Shown here in pieces: positions 34,690 through 45,182 of a stretch of 64,000 nt of DNA (positions within the stretch are counted from its first letter, which is position 1; each line of letters starts with the position of its first letter). A program made the position numbers and the translations under genes. Below the pieces are notes generated by a model. The model saw only the letters and a list, made by a program, of their open reading frames with translations, was not told the origin of the DNA and did not search any database. The stretch is from Fomes fomentarius (lineage: Eukaryota > Basidiomycota > Agaricomycetes > Polyporales > Polyporaceae), in assembly GCA_022606135.1 (NCBI GenBank), contig JABYQN010000001.1:3410001-3474000 (forward strand), in the 5' to 3' direction.

Positions 34690-37130
34690 CGAAAGCGTAT
34701 ACACGAGAGCAACAGAGAGCCAAAGCTTCAGGAACAGAACCTGAGTGGCATAGGCAGCGAGGACAGCGATTGGCTGAGACTGATCTGTGGGCGATGTCTT
34801 CAAGACCAGTCAGTTGCGACGTTTGAATATTAAGACTCGACCGTCAAAGCTGGATGATGTGAGAGTGGTGAGACTTACAGCACCGATCCGTCACAACACA
34901 AGGCTGCGACCTATCCCTGGATGTGTTGCAAGCCTGGCGCACTGCATGTTCTCCCCCTACACTTGCTAAACGGTGCGGATGTGTAGCGTATGCCGGGGTA
35001 GGGAAGCGGCACTGCCGAAGATATGCTTTGACGATGCACACGGCGAAGACGATGCCGACAGAGACGTGGACCCAATACCTTGGACCCGGAACAAGAACCC
35101 TGATTGTGAATAGTTAGTCAGCAATTTTGTCGGTCAAATCATAGCGAGCAAGCCAGTCAATGCGCGTTGAGAGACTCAGAAGAGAACAAAGGCCGGGATG
35201 CCTCCGAGTCCCGACGCCCCACGCGGGCCGATTGCCGCACAGCCACTGACCACAACGAAGCCGGGCTCGTTCAACGTTACTGGGGCAGAAAGGCGGTGGT
35301 TACCAGAGTGATGTTGTATGTTGGAAAGTAGTAAACGGGCCATGAGGGTGACTGTTGTACACAGTGCTAGACAGCGAATGGCATAATTACGACTAAGACG
35401 CGGCCCAGTGGTAGTTCGCGAGAGAGCGGCAGAGAGGAAGCTAAGTAGTTTGACAACTCACCTGGTGTATATAGTGTCTTCGAAGACAGCTCGGCGGACA
35501 ACCATCGGTCCTCGTCATGGGGTGCACTAGGTAGTGAGACTAAGCGCCGCCCTTCGTGAACCACCTCTACGAGTATAGATGGTGCGCAGGAAGGGAGAGT
35601 GCGGGTGCCGAGGAGGGCACGGCGTGCTCTGAGAAGTTTGTCTGTCAGACGAGAGCGTGAGGAGAGGGGAAGACGTTTGCGGGCTCTCATGGAGAGGCGC
35701 GAGTAAGGAATCGTGGAGAGAGCAGGAGTGGGTGCGATTCTGCGGAGAGCAAGAACCCAAATAACAGCTGCCCCAATCCATGTTGTCCCAAAGCGCAAAG
35801 GCTGTGCGGGACGGGACACACGCTTTGGTTTGTGGTGTGTGGGCCAAACAGACATCGTGGGGAAAATCCGATGACAAGACGCGTGGGGGCTGTAGTTGGA
35901 CGGCACGTGTATGTGGGTCCGAGACAATAAATTCCTCCTCCGTTGGAAGCGAGCCTGAGACCTCCATATCAACTGTTGGTCAGTCAGACTGATGTCTTAT
36001 GAGGCAGGTTGGATATACCGATGAAACGCACAGCGAAACTTCCGTGTTTATTGTGTACGACTTCTTGGTGGTGAGGACGCAACTACCTGCGGTCGACATC
36101 ATCGTAGCTAGCGGGCAGATCTGTGCTCGTACCACATGTCTAGTATCGTTTCTTGGGTGCCAACGCATGAGTCATGCATGGTCGTTCACAGGACACGGAC
36201 GGACATGATAGGTTGGCCCTCGAGATCGAAGGGCGCCTTCAAACTGAGCGCAGTTCCAAGTGTTTGACGTTGACGACACATCTTCTCCGACGTAGTAACG
36301 ACTAGAAGACACTCCAATAGTGCGCATTGGAATGCAAAGTCGATGATCCAGAGTCGCGATGTGTTTCTTCTCAGGTCGAGTGGCGCATGTCGCAGTGTCC
36401 CAGCAGAACCTCCCTGCAACTCGGATTGGATCAATACGACGACGTTCGCAAAGAAAATGTTACGGAACGCACCACAGACAGGATCTGGATACACACCCTG
36501 CATGGGCCCCAGTCAAATTAGCCGTTTTAAGCATACCCAGCTGACCTTCCTTCAGATGAACAGGCGAGGCTAGCGAGGGCTGGACGGACATAAGAGTGGC
36601 CATATCATCATGAATGTGCATGATAACTTGTATTTGACAATCGACAACATGGTTCCCTGGAAGCCAGAAGACGTGACGATACGATAGGCAAGGAAAGCGA
36701 AGAAGACTTGCACGGGTGCATGGAGGTGGCATGAATGGGGTTGGGGTTGGGGTGAGTCCCATATTAAATATAGGATAGCAGCAGAGAGCATACTACACAG
36801 GAGAGGACAGAGAGACTCGACGGTGGCACTACGGGGTACGGGCAAGGAGCAGGATAAGCGAGAGGGGTAGGAGCGATGAGTGATGTGATAATGAGATGTA
36901 GGATAATCTGCTTTTGAACGTCAGCCGCCACAGGCGCGACATGCAAACGGGCAACAATGAAGAAGACGACAAAACATAGACCATGTGAGCGAGAAAACGA
37001 TTGAAGGAAAAGGTGTGCGAACGCGCATCCACTTGAACCTTATGCTGCCGACTGCTGCCTGAGTTGCTTCTGCTTCTCCTGCTCGAGGCGCTGTATGCGC
37101 ACAGGATGCCCCGTCAGCCACCTCGAACCA
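34690..37130. repeat. Segmental tandem duplication, unit 2
   Basis: Counterpart of 29880-32610. The right end reaches into intron 3 and exon 4 of the KH-domain gene, so the source of that part of the block is this locus and unit 1 carries the orphan copy. The block also includes the paralogous possible small gene (35190-35600) and open minus-strand stretches around 34850-35070 and 36190-36500 that match unit 1 at protein level in places (for example LDLRRNT). Confidence 0.85.
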
Positions 37131-38421
37131 CTCTGACAAAACAACCAAACACGCACAGAGTATAGCAGCTGCACCGCCATCTGGATATTCGCAGGCTGGC
37201 CCGTGATCACGACGAGCCGTTCACCCTCGCTACCTGCAGGCGCAGGTGCGCCGTTCATGCCTACGCCGACTGCGCCCGGCTCCATGATCTTGATTTGGCT
37301 CGCGCTCATATGCCGAATCTCGTTGATCTTTGCACCACCTTTGCCAATGATACACCCAACGAGGTCGTTGGGGATGTAGATCTGCTGGGTCTGCAGTTGC
37401 GCAGCGCCACCAGCGGGAGCATAGGGGTTATGAGGAGCAGCAGCAGCGGAATAGCCAGGGACGTATGAGGACCCCATGTACGCTGGTCTCCCCCGCGAGT
37501 TGCTTGTAGGACGATAGGTAGAGTTATTGGAGGACGGCATGCGCTCGTTAGCCTCGATAAGGATGTTCCCGATGTAGTAGGTGGCGATGTGAATAGCGTC
37601 GGCCACGCCAGACACGCTCAAGAGGCGCTGAAACTGGAGATTGGGATAGACTCTGGGACGAGGGGGGAGTTAGGACGTACCTCCGTAGAGCCCGGAAGCA
37701 TGCCTTCACTGGCATTGAGCCTTGCACCACTAGCATCTTGGATCTCTTTGATCTTGGTACCACCCTTGCCAATAACAGAGCCCATCCGCGAGTTGGGAAT
37801 CATGAACTTGATAGTCACTGCACGGCTGCCGGGAACGGACGGCTTGTCGAAAGGTTCATCGTTGATCCTTCGTACAATCAAGCCGAAGGCCTGTATGTAA
37901 TTCGAGGTCATTCTTGGCTTCTGGCACGAGCAACACACTTCTCGTACCTTGGAAACGGCGTCCAAGGGTCCGTTAACATTGAGGATACGCTCAGGGTTAC
38001 CTGGAATGCTCTCCGAGACCATTACGCGGGCTCCACTCTTCTCCCTAATCTCGTTCACGTGCGATCCAGCCTTCCCAATGATAATCGACGCATCTTGGGT
38101 GACAATGAGGCAACGCATGTGGATGTTCGCTGCAGGGGGAGCAGCACCAGAACCGTTGGGAACTGCGGAAGTCATGGCAGGCGCCTCGGGACTGTCGCCG
38201 GATGCACGGTCCCCAGAGTCGGAGGGGTTACCCTTCGCGTCGGGGGTGGATGCGGCGGTATCGTCTGCGCGAGATTCCATCTTCACGTCACCGGCCACGA
38301 CGGAGGAGTGATTAGAGCGGTGAGAGTCATTCGGGGCGCCTGTGTTAGCACGCTTTTGCTTGGGCTGGTCGCTGTCCGAGGGGGAACGGGAGCGCTTGCG
38401 GGTGATGTCGGCTTCTGGCAT
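37040..38421 (-). CDS. Three-KH-domain RNA-binding protein (PCBP/hnRNP K/Rnc1-like)
   Basis: Four exons on the minus strand (38421-37948, 37890-37681, 37633-37157, 37090-37040) give 403 residues. A charged, Ser-rich N-terminus with a likely nuclear signal (RKRSRSPS) precedes three KH domains. KH1 (about 100-165) has SIIIGKAGSHVNEIREKSGA, KH2 (about 180-245) has GSVIGKGGTKIKEIQDASGA, and KH3 (about 312-385) has VGCIIGKGGAKINEIRHMSA. Each keeps the I-I-G-x-x-G loop that holds RNA. The tail is LEQEKQKQLRQQSAA. Proteins of this plan (hnRNP K/PCBP, yeast Pbp2/Hek2, fission yeast Rnc1) bind poly-C-rich mRNA and control stability or localisation. The exact orthologue is not settled. Its 3' end has been copied to 32470-32610. 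Confidence 0.92.
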
Positions 38422-40893
38422 GATTCGAGAACAAGTGTGGTCAGGATCGCACAGCAGGGAGCCTCAGGGCCTGTGGGAGTGGACGAGACGGAGAAGAACG
38501 CTTGGGAGTTGGGACGGGAGGGGATGCTTGGGACAAGGAGTCGGAGTGGGTGTATGTGTCTGGGGCAAGGCAGCGGGGACGGTGAGGAGGGGGAGGATGG
38601 GTAGAGACATGGCGCTACTTGGCTCTGGACGTACCTTGAGTGCGAGGTCGCTGTCGGAGACGATGAGGGGGATGGGGACGACGGCTGCCACGACACAGCT
38701 CAGGCGATCGTGGTCGTTGAATGCAGAGTCGTTGCCGCGCCGCCTCAATCAGTGCCTCCTCCAGCGCCTGTGTCTTCGGCGTCTACGCTTGAGCACATCC
38801 GAGTCCACTGCCGCTGCTTGACTCGGAGCCTTGCACAGTTGCACTGACATCTGTTTGTTGCATCATGCTACACACGCTTGTATATGTATATGTCTGTGCA
38901 TATCATTATTGATGCAAAAGAGCTATATCTCTACACGTTGAGCATCCTCCACTTAGAAAGGTACGCCTTCTGAACTCGAGCTGTATGTCGGCGTAGTCGG
39001 GAGGCTCATAAATGATAGCTACAACCTCAAGGTTTCTGGTGAACGGGCTCCTTAAGGTCCGGACACTGCCATTTGCGTGGTAGTCTGCCAACGAACCCCT
39101 GAGGACCATCGCGTCGCCTCCCACATGGCTACCTTGTACAGCGGGCTTCCTCAAGTGCCTCACAATTCGATACCAGCGGGTAGCCCTCTGGAACGAGAGC
39201 TCCCAAGAGTTGCTGAGGGAAAGTGGGCTTTACGTGGTCACCATTGGATGCACAAAGCTCAATGTTGTCTTCGATAGACGGCGAGATGACGGCGACACCA
39301 CCAACAGAGGAGTGGTCAGGGTCCGGCCGGCAGTCCAAACCCAACAAGTTGAGCTCCGCCAGTACCGCCTCCCGGAAGCTACTCAAGATTAGCGACACGC
39401 TAGACACGCTTACTATCTACAACCCCGAGCAGTGGGATAGTGAACGCCTGAAGTTTAGGCCAGCTTCTAGTACAAACGAATGGGTTGTCGAGTGGCAGGA
39501 GCAAACACACTCGCCTTCTATCCCATATCTCATCGTCGTCTCTTCCCTCGTACATGACATTCAACATCAGTACCATCTTGAACATGTCCGGTGCTTCTGG
39601 CATGCAATTCTCATCGGACGTCTTCTTTATGGGGGCTGGCCGCCGAAGAGGGATGGTAGCAAGTCTAGGATCGGCACTGGGGATGGCATTGACACCTACC
39701 CCCGCAACAGCATTGAGGAAATCGCAGTCTTCGCCATGAAGATTTACAACGAGGAGATGGAGAGGGTCAAGGGCTTTTGAAAGCTATGAAGAGTCGCATC
39801 GAGCACCTGGAGGCACTGTCACTTCCTTGTTGCAGAGCAGCAGGGTGATCCCGCCCTCATCAAGACACTTCTCCAGAAACTCGAGATGTTGCCGGCTCAA
39901 CATTCACGCGGTGCGGGAGATGATTCGATTGCAACAACATCTGCGAACGTCTAACTTGTATCCTCTATGGACATGTAGCAGCAGCACGGCTAGATGTAAA
40001 TTTTGCTCGTCCTTGGATCTTATGCCTTTCAGACGTGGTCCTAGGTACTGCATACCATGTCCATGGTTTTGTTGATTGGTGGTGGCACTCGGACTGGGGC
40101 CTCGTATTCAACTATCATATAGCAAGCATCATATCTTGACACCATCCCAGTGTGCAGATTCATGGCACAAGATATAGATTCCTTCCTGGGCATACAGCTG
40201 AAGATACAACGAGAGTGGTGAATAATCATAGATTGGAAAGTCAAGTTCTCCATGCAGCTAGGATAAGGATAGTGAATCGCAAGTCTGGGAACCTGAGGAG
40301 TCAGCTGGGCGCAAGTAGAGCCCTCCCTCTCTCAACATGACCTTCTCATCGCGATCACTCGGCCTTTCGCGGTATACGTATATACGCCATACTTACGCCA
40401 TCAGAGCCACTGAATGCTCGAGTATCGCGCTACCAGCCAACTTTCCTTCTGTGCTTGACGGCTTCCTCGGCCACTGCTTGTTGAGAGTTAATTGTTGTAA
40501 TTGGTCATCTTGGCGCCCATAGCGACTTCGCGCGCTGCGCCCATCAACCATGTCAACGTCGACTACTGCTCAGCCAGCGCGCGCATTGTGACCACAAGGC
40601 ATCTGCATGCGCTGGCAATGATGGATGGCACACACACATCGCCGCGTACAGCAGCCCGGACGTAACGACTTCGAGACGAACCGGCGCTTATTTTGCACTA
40701 ACAATTGTCCTTGATCCATTTTGGACAACAAAGGCCTTTGCAACAAAAGGAACGTCTATCCTTGGAATTGCCTTTGGTTGACCACTCTCGCTTAATCGAT
40801 AGCTTGCAAGCATGGACCACTATATATCCCTGTCCGTCTCCCTGCTGTCACTGCTCGACCACCCCTTTGTGGCTCTCGAAGCTTTGATTCAAG
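38422..40893. other. Intergenic with possible degenerate F-box/LRR remnant
   Basis: 38422-38830 is the upstream flank of the KH gene. Between 38930 and 39900 both strands have long open frames. The minus strand reads LDPLHLLVVNLHGEDCDFL and further stretches; the plus strand reads SDTLDTLTIYNPEQWDSERL. Both resemble F-box/LRR proteins, but each meets stops or frame changes and no start or F-box is found. It may be a decayed gene whose strand I cannot decide. Confidence 0.35.
40821..40828 (+). promoter_or_regulatory. TATA box of the arrestin-like gene
   Basis: TATATATC lies about 70 nt upstream of the ATG at 40894, as expected for a short 5' leader. Confidence 0.5.
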
Positions 40894-42830
40894 ATGGCCT
40901 ATAAATCGTCTCCCCCGCCGCCCTACAGCGCCGCCATAGACTCCACTACGACATACCCCTCATTACTCGATTCGTTTAAGCAATCGTTGACCTCTCTCAC
41001 CATGTCTCCCAGCAAAGTTGAGCTCGAGGTTCTTCCCTTCGATCAAGTCGATATGTATGGCGAACCTGATAAGGAGTAAGCTTTCCAAGTTCTTCTTTTC
41101 GAGACGCCTCACTCATAATTCACTACCTTTGGCAGTTCTGCATACACTCTGTCTGGCCAGATCGCGGTAACGCTCGTACCACCAACTGGGTGGTTCTGCG
41201 ACGCGTCGCCCGTGGATGAGAAGTTCCTCTTAGAATCGCTCGTGGTCACCTTCGAGGGCCAAAGCGAACTTGTCGCACCCCAAACGGGTCATGCGTCATG
41301 CCGTCTCATCGAGTTTTCGCAAGAAATACTTCTCGATGGCCCACACGAACTCAAGCACAGTTGGGACGAGGGCTCCTCCCGCAACCCTGCGCGCTGGTTC
41401 ATAGTATTCAACCTCAAACTCCCCGGCTGGCTCCCTGCTACGTCAAGCACGACTTTCGGCGACTGCAAGCACGACGAACGCGAGATCAGCTACCGCCTCT
41501 CTGCGGTAGCGAAGTACCGTGAGGCGAAGCCCAGCGCACAGTCATCGTGGCGCAACATGTGCTATGGCTACAACAGCGTTCCCGCGACCCAATTTGCGCA
41601 GACGCGGGGAACCTCTGTGCAGATCAATCGCTACAAGCTCCCGCCCATGCAGTCCATTCCAAGCGAATCCGAGTTCCCGGAGTTCCCCTTCCCCGCTACT
41701 GAGTACTCTGGATCCATTCAGGGTGGCAACTCGCGTATCCCTCTCGACATCTTGTCTAAGCTCCGCATGCGCGCCTGTGTCCCTGAACACATCCCCGTGG
41801 ATGCGGGCTCCTTCCCTCTTCTCCTGAAGATCCGTCCTGACGGGCTCTCCGCGGAGGAGCGAAAGCGGCTGCATCTGAACGGATTCGTCGTCAATGCCAC
41901 GCAGAACGAGCTTCTTAGGTGAGTCTCAACCTCAACTACACTCTGATCTGGTACTAATTCGCACACTGCAGATCTTCTATGTCGAGGCAGTACGCTGCAA
42001 CATTCCCTGTTCCTCCCGAGTCCGAGCAGCCTCCAAACAAGCCACTGCGCAGTCGCCGGCGCGACGCACGCGCGTACGAGTGCGGCCTCTATCCCACTCA
42101 AGCTCCAGGCACAATCGCCCAAGCCTCGCACACTCTCCTCCCCACCGGCTTCTCCGGGCGCATCGAGCTCGACGGCGCCGACGCAGCCAAAGCGAGCTTC
42201 GACGACGACCGCTTCGAGGAGGAGGACACTTGGGTCCGCATGCGCATCGACGTCCCCTTCCGCGAGCTCCTCATCGACACCCAGTACCTGCACGAATACG
42301 CAGAGCACCCCGTGCCCAAGCTCCGCCCGTCCGGATTTGGCCCCATCCTCTCCGTCGTGCACACCCTCGACATCGCGCTGACGTGCGCGTGGGACATGCC
42401 CCCGCAGGGCGAGGGCGAGGCGGGCAGCTCTACGGCGCCGGACCGCGTGCTGGACGAGCTCAAGCTCACGATCCCGCTCAGCTTCGTCCGCGTGCCGCGC
42501 TCAGCCCCGAACTGCCCCTCCGCCGAGTCTGTCATTGCGGACTGTTCGAGCCCGCTCTCGCGCACCGGCCCAGCGGACCCTGTGCAGATGCTCCCGGAGC
42601 GCATCGTGCCCAGCCAGCCGTACGCGCAGTCGCTGCCTGCATACAACCAGCTGTACCACAAGAACGGGATGAGGAGGGAGGACCCGACCCCGCTCCCGCT
42701 GTATACGCCTCAGGGACAGAGTCCCGAGGAGGTGCAAGTCCCTACCGTGCCGGACATGATGATCTGCAAGCAGACGCCGTTGCCTATGGCGAAGACTTAC
42801 TCTACGCCCGCTCTTCCCCCGCTGTCCTAG
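40894..42830 (+). CDS. Arrestin-like trafficking adaptor with PPxY motif
   Basis: Three exons (40894-41075, 41136-41918, 41972-42830) give 607 residues in one frame. An arrestin-N-like beta-sandwich begins after a short Pro-rich head: YTLSGQIAVTLVPPTGW, FLLESLVVTFEGQSELV, HELKHSWDEGSS, ARWFIVFNLKLPGWLPAT, and EREISYRLSAVAKY. The arrestin-C-like half includes TGFSGRIELDGADAA, DTWVRMRIDVPFREL and ILSVVHTLDIALTCAWDMPP. PPPPY at residues 7-11 is a PPxY motif, known to bind WW domains of NEDD4/Rsp5 ligases. Alpha-arrestins (ARTs) recruit Rsp5 to plasma-membrane transporters and so trigger their endocytosis. The Pro-rich C-terminus may hold further ligase sites. The motif lies at the N-terminus, whereas most yeast ARTs carry theirs near the C-terminus. 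Confidence 0.83.
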
Positions 42831-43418
42831 TTGACCGCGTTGGTTTATCTTCTGGTCCCCTTCGTGCTTCGCTCTTCTCGGTTAATCGGCGCCGCGTAAT
42901 GCGTCAGTTTCTTGGTTCTTGGTTAAAGCATCGCATCATCATCACTCTCGTTGCTCGACATTATCTGCACCATACACACATCCCACTGTCCCTCCTCTCC
43001 TGCATACTTGTTTGTTCATCCGGCTCCCATCTTCGTGCATTTATACGTGCTCCTCATCACCCCCATTATGTATCGCTGAACACTCTCTTGTTGTTATCGT
43101 TGTGTTCGTATACCTGTAGCCATAGCCATCGTGTTCGTGTTCATGATATCCCAGAGATACACCGCATAGACAACACACCTCTGTACCACTCCCAAAAACA
43201 TTTCTAGCCATTTGGTGCGAATCCGTGTGCAATCTTGGCTCGCTGTCTCTTCAACCCAGACGTTCCTCTCAATCTCGTACCCTCTGTACGAATCAAATGA
43301 GTATTTCTATCCCTCATCTACTCTACCAGTCTAGGTCGTACAATGTTGGGCGAATCCGATGTCTAACACAATCTCAGCATCAAGACCGACGCGCACACTT
43401 GCCAATTCTCCATCTACA
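42831..43418. other. Intergenic between convergent genes
   Basis: 3' flanks of the arrestin-like gene (+) and the metallophosphoesterase gene (-). C/T-rich around 42950-43130. The open frame that continues on + past 42830 is a shadow of the arrestin-like gene in another frame. Confidence 0.5.
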
Positions 43419-44558
43419 TCAATCTTTCAAGTCCACAATGACCGGAAGCAACGAGTTCGGAAGCGCAGCGTTCACAGATATCCTCCCAGACGGATCGTCC
43501 GGTGTCTGGCCACCAAGCGCCACGCCAGGCGAGTCGTGGAAGTGCCCAAACACATGGAGCCGACAGCTCTTCAGATCGTCGTCCTTCAGGCGCTCCGCCA
43601 GTTCGGGGCATCCGCCGTGGTCCCCGTGCCTGGTAGTGTCACAGATGCCCAGCGGCGGTCCGTGAGTCATGAGGATGGTGGTCGAGGCTGGGATGCGGTC
43701 GTAGATCGCCTTCCCGTCCCCCGAGTTGTACCGGAACGCACCCATCCTCCGTTTGTAGTTCGGCGTAGCCTGTAGTAGGCAGAAGGTCAGCATGAGTCCG
43801 TTCACACCATGGTCCAGGACATGGTAGTACCGGAGAGCCGTATATCGTGTAGGTCTTCCCGCTGTGCGAAGTGTTGACGACAGATTCATATTCAAGGTAG
43901 TACATGCCCGCCTCCCGCAATGCGTTGCTTCGGATTAGCTCTCGAGCAGTTGGCACGTCCTATATGCCTCTTGTAAGTCTGAGCGTTCAAGAGTGTCGAC
44001 AAACTATTGCCATACCCTGTCTCCAAGACCGCGCGGCCTGTACTGACGTAGAGAGCCCCCTTCTCCAAACTTGGCATCGAGTGCGAGCTGTAGAGACAAA
44101 TGAGATGATATCCACAATACTTAACAGGCCAAATAGGTAGTACACACGTCGTGATTACCAGCTATGAACCTGTGACAAGAGGAGTCGAAAGTCAGCCAGC
44201 CGGGTTGGCAAATGGAGTCGCGATGAACCAGTGCATACAACTTCACCGGATGCGGCAGCGTCTTGAGCCAGTCGAGTGTAACTTCGAGATCTCTGAGCGT
44301 CCCGTGTGCACTGAGGTCGCCCGAGTGAAGAAGAACGTCGCCAGGAGGGACAGGGAAGACGTGTGAGTGGTTGTCGGAGATACAGACAAAGCGAGTCCAC
44401 CCAACGCCTGGATGGCGAGGTGGATGTTTTTTATCGTACGAGCGCGAGTCGTAGACCACCGCCGTTGGTGTCTCCAATGAGGGTTGCGGGACAGTCATTG
44501 AGTGCAGCGAGTGACTGACTGCTAGACGACTGCGAAAGCCTGGTATGAGTACAGGCAA
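43419..44558 (-). CDS. Calcineurin-like metallophosphoesterase (MPPED-type)
   Basis: Five exons on the minus strand (44558-44239, 44169-44148, 44087-44016, 43959-43831, 43769-43419) give 297 residues in one frame. Motifs of the dinuclear metal site are all present: CISDNHS (Asp and His), DVLLHSGDLS (Asp), IAGNHD (Asn-His), LMTHGPP (His) and VFGHFHDS (the GHxH pair). The pattern and length match the MPPED1/MPPED2-like family, which hydrolyses phosphodiesters with Mn or similar metals; the natural substrate is unknown. Exon 2 is only 22 nt and encodes the GNHD metal ligands. The Met at residue 21 (44498) is an equally good start, giving 277 residues. The downstream neighbour on + is convergent. 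Confidence 0.88.
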
Positions 44559-45182
44559 GACGCTATGGCCTCGAAGTTACTTAATTGATTGTAGCCATGA
44601 ACTTTATGTACATCCAAATATGGCGAGAGTCTGCGCGCGCCGCCGCGTAGAAAGAACAAAATTCTTACATAGCCTTCCACTCGACACGCGCACAACTCCG
44701 GAACAATTCAACTCTCTGCGAACGCGAACGTCTTAGTCGGATATTGATATTGAACTCTGTCGCACACCAAGCCAAGGAGTACAGTCTGTATCCAGAGCAC
44801 AACAAATACATATTAATTCGTCATCTGGGGTCAATGCAGCATGCGAGTAAGCTGGACGCAGTTTCGCTGTGTGGTTCGTGAGATGCGTGAGATAGATAGG
44901 TCGAGGGGGAGAGGTTCTAGGGATGCGCATGGATACAATGCAGAATGTGGGGCGCTAGACTAGAAACACAGGGACCAGTGGATGCGAGGCAATGGATGGG
45001 GGACGTGGGGAGGAGGGGGAGAGGGAATAGGGGATAGGGTGATGGGGTGATGAGGGGACGAGGAGAGAGGACGGGTAAGGAGCAACAAACCATATGCGAA
45101 GCAAGGATACCCAGCAATGAGCAAAAGTCATAAATACAAAGAGCGCGCAGGAGTCCTAGTATGGGAGAATGAACGTCCGCTA
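44559..45182. other. Intergenic, no supported gene
   Basis: Lies between the 5' end of the metallophosphoesterase gene and the 3' end of the flippase gene, both on the minus strand. A purine-rich stretch at 44990-45080 (G/A-rich on +) is likely 3' flank of the flippase gene. Confidence 0.5.

Noticed and set aside
37738..38604. 288-codon ORF on + opposite the KH-domain gene
   Set aside because: It is antisense to three-KH exons with clear GxxG motifs and intact splice sites.
42500..42800. Tandem repeats or CRISPR-like arrays anywhere in the window
   Set aside because: No regularly spaced direct repeats were found; this is a eukaryotic sequence and only short coding microsatellites were seen.
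41894..43207. 437-codon ORF on + overlapping the end of the arrestin-like gene
   Set aside because: It is the +1 frame of the arrestin-like third exon, rich in Arg, Pro and His, a shadow of G/C-rich coding DNA. The arrestin frame has the family motifs.
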